Source: Methanocellales archaeon (GTDB lineage Archaea; Halobacteriota; UBA148). Taken from it: a stretch of DNA of 64,000 nucleotides. Every line of letters starts with the position of its first letter. Within the stretch, counting starts at the first letter, position 1. Where the stretch lies: positions 341,424 through 405,423 of the forward strand of contig JAQUQR010000001.1 of NCBI GenBank assembly GCA_028715985.1, in the 5' to 3' direction. Position numbers and translations under genes: made by a program. The notes beneath the pieces were generated by a model. The model was not told where the DNA came from. It did not search any database and saw nothing but the letters and a program-made list of their open reading frames with translations. Of the stretch, positions 9,062 to 18,444 are shown in pieces.

Positions 9062-12000
9062 TTACTCTAACCTAATCGCAGGAATCCAGTCGTTGTAAGT
9101 GCGACCATTTGCATCGGTGAACTGCGCGCAGGTGATCGTTCCACCTGTCACTGCCTTACTGGTTGCATGTATTATCTGCGGATAGGAGCCCGTCCTGATC
9201 GTGTAGTTGTATGTCTCGCCTGCTCTGAGCACAAAGGAGGAATCAAAGGTTATGTTGTGATAATCTCCGCTGTAACCGCTCCAGGTTGCAGTCGTATTCC
9301 ACGTCGAATTCCATATTTTAACGTATCTAGTGTGTCCGCCTGTTCCATTACATGGATATGTGTACATGTAGGAAACGTCGATATCATGTGATGGGGTGAT
9401 CGTGCCGTTGTGAGTACCGGAGATGCTTGGATAAGTCCCCGGACCCGTATCAAAAAATTGATAGGGAATCGTATCGCTTGTATTTATCTGCCAGTATGGA
9501 TTATACTTTTGCTCAGCAAAGATGTACCAAGAAGTTGCTCCGATATGCAGCCTATTATTGTAAACTTCATCAAAACCTGTGGTGACTCCATCGTGACAAG
9601 CAGCTACGATCCCTTTTCCATTGCTATTATTGGCAGAGGTTTGGGCTTTGCGAATTTCTGAGATATAATCATCTGATTTATTTGTTTCATTCATGATCTG
9701 ATATGCGATGCACATGTGAGCAGTTCCCTCGAACCACACACCATCCTTGTCGTTATTGAAATCAAAACCTTTAAATCCACAACCCTCTGGACATGAAGTT
9801 ACCTTACAATTATCTTCAACCCATTTTACGCCAGCACCATACTCTTCACCCAAAACCATTACTCCCCAGGTATTTACATCGGCAGGCAGAACATCTTTGT
9901 TGATCGTTTCATCATCTTTTGTCCCAGTCCAAAAGTGCTCATCATCTTCATTCCACATAGACATTACAAAGTTTTTTGCGTGTATCGCTCTGCTTTGCCA
10001 CACAGAATCGTTTGTTGCATTATAAAGTTTCATAAAAGCAACATAGACATCAAGATTATGCTCAGTGGATTTCAATGATAGGTTCGTTTGATTAGCTCCC
10101 CACCCCTCGTAGCCGCCTGTGTACCCGCCATAGTATCTGGTATCATACGTGTTATTGTATATCCAGTCTCCCAACCGTTCAGCAGATTCTAAGTAGGTGG
10201 TATTGCCAGTAGCTTCGTAGTAACAAAGCAAGGCAATCATGGCCCATGCCATGTTGCCGGTGCCGGAGCCAACCGAACCAGTATCTTCAAACCATTTTTG
10301 TTCTGAGTCGTTCCACCAACCTGGCAGGCGTGCTTTTCCCTGATGATCAGCAATATCTCCTGCTTGGTATGCATTTCTTAAACGTCCGTCATTAAAGTAC
10401 CGGTCATGATTTTGGCAGTAAATAAAACTCTCCCCTAAAATTTTTGCCCTCCTCCAGTCTTCTTCCGAACCTCTTTCCATAAAGGCTAACATTACCAAAG
10501 CATTGTCGTATGTATAAGCAACATTTTTCATATACTTGTCTTCTGAAGCGGAGGTAGTTTCGTAACTCACTAAAAATCTTAACTCATCCAAACGTTGTTT
10601 GTTGTATTTTACATCATCCAAATAAAAAGTACAGCCATTAGGATTGAGGGTAGTATTGGTAACCCAACAAAATCCCCCTATAACATGGCTCAAATTTTTA
10701 CCTGTTAAATTAATAGTATACTGCTCCCATTCATTTGTTAGATTGATAATACCTGTTGAAACTGCCGGATGTAGCGAGTCGGGATATAGTGCGATTTGTT
10801 GATCGGTATCTGGATCCCGACCTATGCCACCAATTTTAAATTCTATTTTTTCTGTGCCGTTATCTCCTTTCGCCCAAAAACTCAAGTTAGTTGCATCTGT
10901 TAGATTGTATCCACCTGTAGAACAATTTCCCCAGTTGTTCTCTGGATCCTGCCAATAAACGCCAGCCCAGTTTTGTTGTGCATCGGTGTAGACATTAAAA
11001 TTTCTATCCTCATATTCATATTTTATATCATCTATGTAGAAAGTGCAACCATCTGGATTATTATCTTTGTTTGCAACCCAGCAGAATCCTCCTATTATAT
11101 GACTTAGATTTTCATCAGTCAAGTTAATGGCATACCGTGTCCAGCTATTGGCTAAAGTAATGAGTCCTGAACTCACTGGACCGCATGAGTCCTTATATGG
11201 TTTGTCGGGATCATAAAGTGTAACTTTGTCGTATTTTATGTCGTCCAAATAAAATGTACAGCCGTCGGGATCGGGATCATTCTCCATATTGAAAAGGAAA
11301 GCAAATCCTCCGGCAATATCTGATAGATCCCTACCTGATAAGTTAATCTCATACTCTGTCCAATTTGGATATAATTCAACCCACCCATCTGTTGTCTCAT
11401 TAATTAACACTACACCAGATGCATCGTTTTCATACCCCACTAAAAATTGCACCTTTAGTCCAGGCTCATCTGTTCTTGCCCAAAAGGTTAATTTTGTTGC
11501 ACCAGTTAAGTTATAACCATAACCCGGGGTGTCACCCCAATTGCCTTCAGGATGCTGCCACATAACACCATTCCACTTATAGCCATCGTTTCCTGCAGCT
11601 CCATTCCATGTAACCTTTATGCAACTTGTACCTGAGTGTGGATTATCCAGCCAGTTGTCATTGAATTCCATATTACTATCGCCGTTATAATAACCAGGCG
11701 TATAGTGATTGCCTGCTGCATCTCTATCAGTATATACATCAAAAAACTCGTTGTATTTATCCATTATCTCTTTTAGGTGTTCCAGAGCTAACTCTTTTGC
11801 AGAAGTCGCAGTTGGTGTTACAAGTGGCAAGTAATCCTTGTTTGTGCCACCTGGGATGTCGTAAGGTGTATCCCCCAGTCCATCTCCATCCAAATCCTCA
11901 CCAACATAATCGCTCCAGTGGTTCCCTCCAAGATAGGATTCTCCAATTATGTTTGTTCCCTCGGTTTTACTGATGTTCCAAGTGTTGTTTCCATCGTCAT

Positions 12001-13507
12001 AGGCATTGTTCGTGTTGTTTAGGTAGTTGTTGTAGATGGTGTTGCTGTTGCTGGAAATATAGAGGTAGATTCCATAGTCGTTGTCCGAGGCAGTGTTGTT
12101 TGATATGGTGTTGTTGCTGGAAGAGTATAGGTAGATTCCATAGTCGTTGTCCGAGGCAGTGTTGTTTGATATGGTGTTGTTGCTGGAAAACTCGAGGTAG
12201 ATTCCATAGTCGTTGTCCGAGGCAGTGTTGTTTGATATGGCGTTTTTGCCGAGATAGTAGAGGTAGATTCCATAGTCGTTGTCCGAGGCAGTGTTGTTTG
12301 ATATGGTGTTGTTGTAGGAAAGGATAAGCCAGATTCCATAGTAGCTGTTCGAGTTGGCGGTGTTGTTTGATATCGTGTTGTCGTTGCTGAAAAGGATGAG
12401 CCAGATCCCATAGCCGTTGTTCGAGGCAGTGTTGTTTGATAGGGTGTTGTTGCTGGAAGAGTAGAGGTAGATTCCGTAGTCACTGTTCGAGTTAGCGGTG
12501 TTGTTTGATATGGTGTTGTTGCTGGAAGAAGAGAGGACGATTCCATCGCCGTTGTTCGAGGCGTTGTTGCTTGATAGGGTGTTGCTACTGGAAAAGTAGA
12601 GATAGATGCCATTGTCGTTATTCGAGTTGGCGGTGTTGTTTGAGATGGTGCAACCAGAAGAATAGGCGAGCAAAACACCCACCGAACCATCGCTGACATT
12701 CTGACCAGATACCGTAACCCCCGTACTGTTGGCCAGTATCACCTGGCCGGCACCAGCTGGCACTGTTCCACCTACTTTATCCTTCCAGTAGTAGACCGGC
12801 TTGTCATTAACTTTATTAGATGTGTCGATTTCATGGCTGTTATAATCAGATACTGAGCCACCCCATATACCTATTCCATCGTCCCTCATGGTGTTGCCAG
12901 ACAAGGTGTTGTTGCGGGAAGAGTAGAGGTAGATTCCATAGTTGTTGTTCGAGGCGGTGTTGTTTGATAGGGTGTTGCTGCTGGAGGAGAGGCGGATTCC
13001 ATAGTAGTTGTTCGAGACATTGTTGCTCGAAATATTGCAGTAATTTGCTTCATCGAGGTATATACCTGCACTAATAACTCCAGTAGCACCTATTAAAGTG
13101 AATCCACTTAGGTTTACGTAATCTGCGGTTACGTCAAATACATGGTCATTTGAATTTTGAGCCTGAACTAGAGTAAAATCAGAACCATTCTCAGATTCTA
13201 TGGTTAAACGCTTGTCCACAACTATGTTTTCAGTGTAGGTCCCGTCCCTCACGATTATGGTGTCTCCATGACTTGCATTATCAATGGCCGCTTGGATCGT
13301 TGGATAATCATCAGGGACGTAGATTATAGATACTGAAGATGTCGTTAGGTCGGGTCTCTTATCATTCACCATTCCATTCTGGGTATCGCCTGTTGGACTC
13401 ACTGGATTATTCGCTGCGATAGCTATACCGTTAAGTGAACTGCCCACAACAGCCAAAATTATAAACAAAGCATAAAGCTTTGTGATTTTGTTTTTCATAG
13501 GCTGCAC
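9062..13507 (-). CDS. Giant secreted NosD-repeat/glycosidase-like surface protein
   Basis: 1481 residues. A signal peptide (LYALFIILAVVGSSLNGIAI) is followed by a right-handed beta-helix: DDYPTIQAAIDNASHGDTII, then about 17 repeats of ~22 residues of the NosD type (NNTASDNDYGIYLYSSSNN), residues ~60-505. Next come jelly-roll-like, probably carbohydrate-binding modules with the thrice-repeated signature GGFCWV...GCTFYLDDIKY (560-990). An (alpha/alpha) toroid resembling glycoside hydrolases of unsaturated-uronate type follows (roughly 1000-1370). A C-terminal beta domain (WNSTWNTTATWSGYSGD) ends in TYNDWIPAIRLE. Very many N-x-S/T sites suggest heavy N-glycosylation. It stands alone. Likely extracellular polysaccharide binding or trimming; catalysis is unproven. 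Confidence 0.75.
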   Translation of the reverse strand: MQPMKNKITKLYALFIILAVVGSSLNGIAIAANNPVSPTGDTQNGMVNDKRPDLTTSSVSIIYVPDDYPTIQAAIDNASHGDTIIVRDGTYTENIVVDKRLTIESENGSDFTLVQAQNSNDHVFDVTADYVNLSGFTLIGATGVISAGIYLDEANYCNISSNNVSNNYYGIRLSSSSNTLSNNTASNNNYGIYLYSSRNNTLSGNTMRDDGIGIWGGSVSDYNSHEIDTSNKVNDKPVYYWKDKVGGTVPAGAGQVILANSTGVTVSGQNVSDGSVGVLLAYSSGCTISNNTANSNNDNGIYLYFSSSNTLSSNNASNNGDGIVLSSSSNNTISNNTANSNSDYGIYLYSSSNNTLSNNTASNNGYGIWLILFSNDNTISNNTANSNSYYGIWLILSYNNTISNNTASDNDYGIYLYYLGKNAISNNTASDNDYGIYLEFSSNNTISNNTASDNDYGIYLYSSSNNTISNNTASDNDYGIYLYISSNSNTIYNNYLNNTNNAYDDGNNTWNISKTEGTNIIGESYLGGNHWSDYVGEDLDGDGLGDTPYDIPGGTNKDYLPLVTPTATSAKELALEHLKEIMDKYNEFFDVYTDRDAAGNHYTPGYYNGDSNMEFNDNWLDNPHSGTSCIKVTWNGAAGNDGYKWNGVMWQHPEGNWGDTPGYGYNLTGATKLTFWARTDEPGLKVQFLVGYENDASGVVLINETTDGWVELYPNWTEYEINLSGRDLSDIAGGFAFLFNMENDPDPDGCTFYLDDIKYDKVTLYDPDKPYKDSCGPVSSGLITLANSWTRYAINLTDENLSHIIGGFCWVANKDNNPDGCTFYIDDIKYEYEDRNFNVYTDAQQNWAGVYWQDPENNWGNCSTGGYNLTDATNLSFWAKGDNGTEKIEFKIGGIGRDPDTDQQIALYPDSLHPAVSTGIINLTNEWEQYTINLTGKNLSHVIGGFCWVTNTTLNPNGCTFYLDDVKYNKQRLDELRFLVSYETTSASEDKYMKNVAYTYDNALVMLAFMERGSEEDWRRAKILGESFIYCQNHDRYFNDGRLRNAYQAGDIADHQGKARLPGWWNDSEQKWFEDTGSVGSGTGNMAWAMIALLCYYEATGNTTYLESAERLGDWIYNNTYDTRYYGGYTGGYEGWGANQTNLSLKSTEHNLDVYVAFMKLYNATNDSVWQSRAIHAKNFVMSMWNEDDEHFWTGTKDDETINKDVLPADVNTWGVMVLGEEYGAGVKWVEDNCKVTSCPEGCGFKGFDFNNDKDGVWFEGTAHMCIAYQIMNETNKSDDYISEIRKAQTSANNSNGKGIVAACHDGVTTGFDEVYNNRLHIGATSWYIFAEQKYNPYWQINTSDTIPYQFFDTGPGTYPSISGTHNGTITPSHDIDVSYMYTYPCNGTGGHTRYVKIWNSTWNTTATWSGYSGDYHNITFDSSFVLRAGETYNYTIRTGSYPQIIHATSKAVTGGTITCAQFTDANGRTYNDWIPAIRLE
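12010..13050 (-). repeat. Tandem 66-bp coding repeats of the beta-helix
   Basis: Near-identical units of 66-69 bases carry TGTTGTTTGATATGGTGTTG on the plus strand and encode the NosD repeats. Repeats from about 12060 to 12330 are almost identical at DNA level, which suggests recent expansion or homogenisation. The array is interrupted by a non-repeat insert (about 12640-12890, with WGGSVSDYNSHEID and KPVYYWKDKVGG), as is common in NosD-type helices. Confidence 0.8.
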
Positions 13508-13906
13508 CCTTCAAAAGGACTTACCTTTTTTTAACATTCAACCTAATTTTATCACTGGTTGATTACGCGTCCGATAAATGTCATGTTTTCATGCGTTTAC
13601 TTAAATTTATCTTATTATTGTGACCAATGTGTCACATAAAAACCAGTATTAATTAATATCTTATCTTAGATGGAGAGTATATAAATAAACCCTGAACAGC
13701 TAGCCAAAGATTGTATTTAGCTTTGGATATATTACGCGCTTGTGCCTTAAGTTGATAATCTTGTTGAAATTAACAATCGAAAATTCGACGGTACACCTAG
13801 AGACGGCTCTAAAAAATGGTAATTAGTATCTACTAATTTTATTCTTGATGGTCTTCAGTTGTTATATATGAAAGGTATTATGTATGGATGAAGGTATTTC
13901 CGATTC
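13508..13906. other. Intergenic region with the surface-protein promoter
   Basis: On the minus strand a TATA-like TTTATTTATATAC (about 13680-13692) precedes the giant gene by some 170 bases, leaving a long 5' leader. Between them lies the inverted repeat at 13619-13636. I see no gene in this stretch. Confidence 0.4.
13619..13636. promoter_or_regulatory. Inverted repeat TGTGAC-N6-GTCACA in the leader
   Basis: TGTGAC (13619-13624) and GTCACA (13631-13636) are perfect inverted arms around a 6-base spacer. The site lies about 20-35 bases downstream of the expected transcription start of the surface-protein gene. It could be an operator or a small RNA hairpin. Confidence 0.35.
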
Positions 13907-15055
13907 TTACGGATGCATATAACTCCACGATTTCAATATTTGCTCTGCAGCAGTTACACCCATATCCTTTGTTTTCAATCCCTGCTCAGCCAAGACAGAC
14001 TCTACTGCCCTTATGGTGAACAAAATCTCTTTTTCGGATATAGAGCCCATATTCCCTATTCTGAATATCTTTCCTGATAACTGCCCTTGACCACCCGCGA
14101 TGAGCACTCCTTTTTCCTTCACGCCATCCCGCAGTTGCTTGTCGGTAATTCCCTCGGGCATATTCACTGCTGTGACCGTATTGGAATACTCGCTTATGTC
14201 ATTTAGGCGCGGAAACAGCTCCAATCTCATCGCCCTCATGGCATTTCGGACCGCCTCTGCGTATCGTCTATGCCGCTTTATTCTTTCCTCCATGCCCTCT
14301 TCTTTCAACATGCGTAGCGCCTCATGCAAAGCGAAAAACAGGGGTACAGCGGGCGTATACGGAGTCTGAGTGACCTCTTTATTCGCATATTTTTGATATT
14401 CTCTCAAGTCAAGGTAATAGGGAGCCCTGCTATCTTCCATGCGTTCCCACGCTCTCTCGCTGACAGAGATGGCAACCAGCCCGGGCGGTGCAGCGACGCA
14501 TTTCTGCGATCCGGCGATGGCGATGTCGATTCCCCACTTATCTATCGGAACGTCCACGCCGCCAATTGATGTAATGCCGTCCATGATGACCAGGGCATCG
14601 TACTTCCTAGCCAGAGTAGCGATTTCCTTAACAGGATTTAATATGCCAGTCGAAGTCTCATTATGGACCATCGTCACAACTTTTGCTCCGCCCTCCAACG
14701 CCACTTCGACATCATCAAGTTCTATGGAGTTACCCCACTGATACTCTACTGGTATCGCATTTCCATACAATTCAGCGATATCTTTGAACCTTTCGCCAAA
14801 TTTTCCGTTGACAATCGTGATGACATCGTCACCATCAACGACATTGCTGACAGCTGCCTCCATTCCAGCTGTTCCAGAGCCGCTGATGACGAATAAATCG
14901 TTTTTAGTGCTAAATACATCTTTTAGAATGGAAACGCATTCATCATATATCCCGGCAAATTCCTTGCTCCGGTGATTGATCATCGGCTTTGACATCGCGC
15001 TCAACACCCTCTGGTGTAGAGTCACAGGTCCAGGTATCATCAATAGTGGATTCAT
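13907..15055 (-). CDS. Class V PLP aminotransferase (alanine-glyoxylate/serine-pyruvate/aspartate type)
   Basis: 382 residues from ATG 15055. GAGGTGA lies five bases before it and contains the stop of thiC; an in-frame GTG at 15064 would give three more residues. The N-terminal MIPGPV motif is diagnostic of this family. SGSGTAGMEA binds the PLP phosphate, MDGITSIGG supplies the Asp, and GSQKCVAAPPG holds the Schiff-base Lys. Methanogen homologues are broad-specificity transaminases acting on alanine, aspartate, serine or glyoxylate; the substrate cannot be told here. Tight spacing with thiC indicates one transcript. Confidence 0.85.
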   Translation of the reverse strand: MNPLLMIPGPVTLHQRVLSAMSKPMINHRSKEFAGIYDECVSILKDVFSTKNDLFVISGSGTAGMEAAVSNVVDGDDVITIVNGKFGERFKDIAELYGNAIPVEYQWGNSIELDDVEVALEGGAKVVTMVHNETSTGILNPVKEIATLARKYDALVIMDGITSIGGVDVPIDKWGIDIAIAGSQKCVAAPPGLVAISVSERAWERMEDSRAPYYLDLREYQKYANKEVTQTPYTPAVPLFFALHEALRMLKEEGMEERIKRHRRYAEAVRNAMRAMRLELFPRLNDISEYSNTVTAVNMPEGITDKQLRDGVKEKGVLIAGGQGQLSGKIFRIGNMGSISEKEILFTIRAVESVLAEQGLKTKDMGVTAAEQILKSWSYMHP

Positions 15056-15060
15056 ATTTT

Positions 15061-16326
15061 TCACCTCAGTGCATCTTTTATGATCTTAATTGCGCACAAG
15101 TCCCCACACATGGAGCAGGCATCGCTTTTCGACTTGCGAGAGCATTTAATCCTTCTCGCTCTTTCCGAATCGATGGAGAGTTCGAATTGCTTCTCCCAGT
15201 CAAGATTTTTTCTGGCGATTGCCATTTGATCGTCCATTTTTTTAGCTCGATCTTTTATCCTAACCAGGTCTGCGATATGCGCTGCAATCTTTGTTACGAT
15301 GGTGCCCTCCTTGACATCTTCCACGGTGGGAAGGGATAAATGTTCTGACGGAGAGGTCATGCACAGAAAGTCCGCTCCGTGCATTCCTGCCACGGAACCC
15401 CCTATGGCGCCAGTTATATGGTCATAGCCTGGTGCTATATCTGTCACAAGAGGGCCGAGCAAATATACCGGGGCTCCATCTGTAAGGCTTTTCATCGTTC
15501 TTACGCTTAGATCGATATCCTCCAAGGGGACGTGTCCCGGCCCTTCGACCAGCGTTTGTACGCCTTTTCTGCGTGCTTCGCGTGTAAGCTCACCAAGCGT
15601 CATGAATTCCATGAACTCTGCTCTATCTGATGCATCAGCTATGCATCCAGGTCTCATGCCATCTCCCAAACTGATCGTAAGATCGTGTTCGTGCGCAATC
15701 TCTAACAGATAATCATATTCCTCATAAAAAGGATTCTCTTTTTCGTTGTGAATCATCCAGGCAATCGTAAAGGCACCGCCTCTACTCACGACGTTCAAGA
15801 TTCTGTCACTCTTCTTCAGTTGCTCAAGTGCATCCGACGTAACCCCCGCATGGATCGTTACAAAGTCAATACCGTCCTCTGCATGTTTTCGAACTGCGTT
15901 GAACATGTCGTCAGAGGTCATGTCAGCTATCGAGTCCTGCGCTGCCTGGTATATTGGGACGGAGCCAACTGGCACTTTTACGGACTCGAGGATGTTCCTT
16001 CGGATATCATCAAGGTCTCCTCCGGTGGAAAGGTCCATGATCGTGTCAGCACCATATTGCACTGCAATCAACGCTTTTTTCAACTCTTCTTGCATATCGA
16101 TGAAATCTTTTGAGGTGCCTACATTGACGTTTACTTTGACGCTCATGGATTCGCCGATACCCACAGGTATCGTGTTTCTAGATGCATTCTTCAGTATGAC
16201 GACCCTGCCAGATGCAACCAAGCTTCTGATTTTCTGGGGGTCGATTCCCTCCGCTTTGGCGACATGCTCCATTTCTGGCGTTATTAGTCCTTTACGTGCT
16301 GCTTCTATTATTGTCGAGCCCTCCAA
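15061..16326 (-). CDS. thiC: Phosphomethylpyrimidine synthase ThiC
   Basis: 421 residues, usual length for the archaeal/short form. Radical-SAM rearrangement of aminoimidazole ribotide to HMP-P for thiamine is the family reaction. Seen here: [36 protein letters not shown], and the C-terminal cluster motif CSMCGDLC (CxxCxxxxC) that binds the radical-SAM [4Fe-4S] cluster. The start is TTG at 16326 with GAGGTG ten bases upstream; no good ATG is near. The related benzimidazole synthase BzaF is less likely. Confidence 0.9.
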   Translation of the reverse strand: MEGSTIIEAARKGLITPEMEHVAKAEGIDPQKIRSLVASGRVVILKNASRNTIPVGIGESMSVKVNVNVGTSKDFIDMQEELKKALIAVQYGADTIMDLSTGGDLDDIRRNILESVKVPVGSVPIYQAAQDSIADMTSDDMFNAVRKHAEDGIDFVTIHAGVTSDALEQLKKSDRILNVVSRGGAFTIAWMIHNEKENPFYEEYDYLLEIAHEHDLTISLGDGMRPGCIADASDRAEFMEFMTLGELTREARRKGVQTLVEGPGHVPLEDIDLSVRTMKSLTDGAPVYLLGPLVTDIAPGYDHITGAIGGSVAGMHGADFLCMTSPSEHLSLPTVEDVKEGTIVTKIAAHIADLVRIKDRAKKMDDQMAIARKNLDWEKQFELSIDSERARRIKCSRKSKSDACSMCGDLCAIKIIKDALR

Positions 16327-16360
16327 AGTTTAATGTGCCACCTCTTGATAAACATTTAAC

Positions 16361-16993
16361 GTGTCAATGGCTCAAGTGCATAAAATCGCCTACAATGCGA
16401 ATTCATATCTCATTGCCGCAAAACGACCGATCTTAGTGGACGTTGGAATGCATTGCGAGTTGGCACTTCGATCTATAGAGAAAATAATTGCACCGAATGC
16501 TCTTGAATATATCGTTTTAACGCACTGCCACTATGATCACACATTCGGAGCCTTAGAGCTGGCAGAGCAAACCGGTGCCAGAATAGCGATTCATGAGAAT
16601 GATGCTGAGCTACTGGGCGATGATCGTGCAACGGTTTCAGACCTTTTTGGCGTGCGATCGCCAAACATCAAGCCAGATGTGATATTGCAGGGCGGTGAAA
16701 TCTTAAATCTGGGTGATGTAGAGTTGGAGGTTATTCATACGCCCGGACACACTCCAGGAGGCATCTGTCTATATGGATCAAAGCAGTTGTTTTCCGGCGA
16801 CACCATTTTCCCAAATGGCAGTGTTGGGAGAACTGACTTAGAAGGAGGAGATTCAAATCAATTAATAAAATCGATCAAGCTGTTGACGACACTGGATGTT
16901 GAGACTCTATACCCTGGGCATGGTGATGTGACCAACAAAGATGTCAATGCCCAGATCAGGGATTCGCTCAGATTTGCGGAAGAGGTTTTATAG
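16361..16993 (+). CDS. MBL-fold metallo-hydrolase (glyoxalase II-like)
   Basis: 210 residues with the metal motif THCHYDH (HxHxDH) at about residues 54-60, HTPGHTPGG, SGDTIFPNGSVGRTDLEGGD and the terminal LYPGHGD. These ligands match the dinuclear-metal MBL superfamily, nearest to hydroxyacylglutathione hydrolase-like proteins. The real thioester or lactone substrate is unknown. The start is GTG 16361 or ATG 16367. It is divergent from thiC with only 34 bases between them. Confidence 0.8.
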   Translation: MSMAQVHKIAYNANSYLIAAKRPILVDVGMHCELALRSIEKIIAPNALEYIVLTHCHYDHTFGALELAEQTGARIAIHENDAELLGDDRATVSDLFGVRSPNIKPDVILQGGEILNLGDVELEVIHTPGHTPGGICLYGSKQLFSGDTIFPNGSVGRTDLEGGDSNQLIKSIKLLTTLDVETLYPGHGDVTNKDVNAQIRDSLRFAEEVL

Positions 16994-17225
16994 TATGGAT
17001 TTGTGAGTCTTTTCGGTCTTTTTGACTACTCTGAGATTTTAACCCTGTTAGCACCACTTTTTCTCCATTAAAAATTGAACTCATAACTCTACAAGAAAGC
17101 ATTAGCAGAAAGATCAAAGGTCGTCAAGTCAAAGGTGCCATATCAAGAGCGGTAAATAAATATTAAGTAATTAGGAATTATATCTTAAGATCGTTAATAC
17201 TATAAAAAATATAAGAGAGCTAACG

Positions 17226-17771
17226 ATGATATTAGATGTTAACACATGGGGGGATTCTGGTTATGATTTGCTAAAGAAATGGCTAATAACCATAGGTGTC
17301 AAAACAGATGATGGTATCAAAATATGGCATAGAAAGGATTATAATGGCGAAGAAAAGATGTTAAAGGATTTTCTTGAGTGGTTCGTGATAAATAAAGAGA
17401 GAGAAATCATTGGTTTTAACATTCTAAAATCTGATATGCCTCTTTTACTGCTTAAGTCACAATCAGTAGGTAAAACCAAAGAGCTATATCAAAGGCTTTT
17501 TAAATCTAATATTGTTGATTTGTTTTGTATTTTGACTTTTTTGAATAATGGTACTATGTGTTCATTAGAAATGTGGTGTAAAAAGCTTGATATAGTTTAC
17601 AAAGGAAAACCAAAACATCCGCAAACTACCTCTGGAAAAATTATATTTGGTACAGATCATTTGATTAACGACCAAGATACGTTAGAATATCAAAAAAGAG
17701 AACTTATTGCCACTGATGAGCTACATCAAAAAATAGTCGAATTAATAAAAGAGAGATATGCCATTCTATGA
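17226..17771 (+). CDS. Degenerate DnaQ/PolB-like 3'-5' exonuclease-fold protein (tentative)
   Basis: 181 residues from ATG 17226, AT-rich. The three exonuclease motifs can be traced: MILDVNTWG (Exo I, with Asn where Glu is expected after the first Asp), IIGFNILKSDMPLL (Exo II, N...D present) and YQKRELIATDEL (Exo III, with Glu in place of the usual Asp). Two of the four DEDD acids are therefore changed, so it may be inactive or use other residues. A strong terminator-like hairpin follows at 17833. I would not assert a function; it could be an unrelated hypothetical. Confidence 0.4.
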   Translation: MILDVNTWGDSGYDLLKKWLITIGVKTDDGIKIWHRKDYNGEEKMLKDFLEWFVINKEREIIGFNILKSDMPLLLLKSQSVGKTKELYQRLFKSNIVDLFCILTFLNNGTMCSLEMWCKKLDIVYKGKPKHPQTTSGKIIFGTDHLINDQDTLEYQKRELIATDELHQKIVELIKERYAIL

Positions 17772-17794
17772 AACCCCAAATATATCAAGAGACC

Positions 17795-17822
17795 TAAATA
17801 TCTAGGGACATAAATATCTAGG
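17795..17822. repeat. Direct repeat TAAATATCTAGG x2
   Basis: Two copies of TAAATATCTAGG at 17795-17806 and 17811-17822, 16 bases apart start to start, just after the stop of the DnaQ-like gene. No function is evident. Confidence 0.4.
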
Positions 17823-17832
17823 CAATTCATCT

Positions 17833-17884
17833 ATATGCGCTTACTTGATATTTCTTACAATGTAGGCGCATATCCTTCTTTTTT
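17833..17884 (+). terminator. Hairpin plus T-run terminator
   Basis: ATATGCGCTTAC (17833-17844) pairs with GTAGGCGCATAT (17862-17873) over 12 bases with one T-G wobble. The loop is 17 bases, and CCTTCTTTTTT follows. It lies 60 bases past the DnaQ-like gene and reads as its terminator. Confidence 0.5.
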
Positions 17885-17899
17885 CGTGAGAAATTATAT

Positions 17900-18319
17900 T
17901 TATTGTTTTGATTTTATGGATTTATATAACTTCTTAAACTCTGGAAAATTTTTAGGGTCCTCAATTTCTTCTTTTGAATAGTGTTCTAGATATATCTGTT
18001 CATACCACTTCACAACAGCATCATCAAAAAAACCTGATATCTTTTTATTTTTTATAAATCGCTCATTAACGAAAAACGCATATTCTTCGATGGAATTAAA
18101 TAATAAGCTATCCCACTCTCTTTTTGTTTCCTGATCTTTGTTTTTATAATCTTTGTAAAGCTCTAATTCTGTTTCTTTGATACTTCTAAAAACTTCATTT
18201 AATAATTGCAATTGTCTTGTTTTACTATTCTCTATTAAGGCAATCCCATTTAGGATAAGACCCAAACCTGCAACTGACGATGCAAAGACTACGGCAATTA
18301 AGGAAATATCCCAACTCAT
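17900..18319 (-). CDS. Membrane-anchored small hypothetical protein
   Basis: 139 residues. One N-terminal transmembrane helix (ISLIAVVFASSVAGLGLILNG) is followed by a charged, helical cytoplasmic part rich in Lys, Glu and aromatic residues, resembling the DUF4760 group of prokaryotic proteins of unknown role. It starts at ATG 18319, which overlaps the stop of the small upstream gene (ATGA), so translation is probably coupled. AT-rich, within an accessory island. Confidence 0.5.
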   Translation of the reverse strand: MSWDISLIAVVFASSVAGLGLILNGIALIENSKTRQLQLLNEVFRSIKETELELYKDYKNKDQETKREWDSLLFNSIEEYAFFVNERFIKNKKISGFFDDAVVKWYEQIYLEHYSKEEIEDPKNFPEFKKLYKSIKSKQ

Positions 18320-18444
18320 TTTTTACCATCTGAACTCTTATCAGGTTTGATTTTTTGAATATGCTGTTTTTCAGGTTTTTTATTTCTAATCCGAATCGTT
18401 TGGTCAGGATTATATTTTTTTACACTCTTTTTTTCTTCGGTCAT
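18316..18444 (-). CDS. Small basic protein, 42 residues, translationally coupled
   Basis: ATG at 18444 has AGAGGT six bases upstream; the 42-residue product begins MTEEKKSVKKYNPDQ and is rich in Lys. It ends in an ATGA overlap with the membrane-anchored gene. Coupling and the Shine-Dalgarno sequence support it as real. No domain is recognised. Confidence 0.5.
   Translation of the reverse strand: MTEEKKSVKKYNPDQTIRIRNKKPEKQHIQKIKPDKSSDGKK

Noticed and set aside
12010-12650. CRISPR-like look of regular repeats
   Set aside because: Repeats are contiguous 66-69-base coding units without unique spacers and stay in frame with the protein.
12019-12699. Thr/Pro-rich mucin-like frame on the minus strand inside the repeats
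   Set aside because: It is the repeat array of the NosD protein read in a shifted frame; its repetitiveness follows from the DNA repeats.
16994-17225. Possible gene remnant before the DnaQ-like gene
   Set aside because: A short frame readable near 17095-17165 has no start, no ribosome site and no recognisable relatives.
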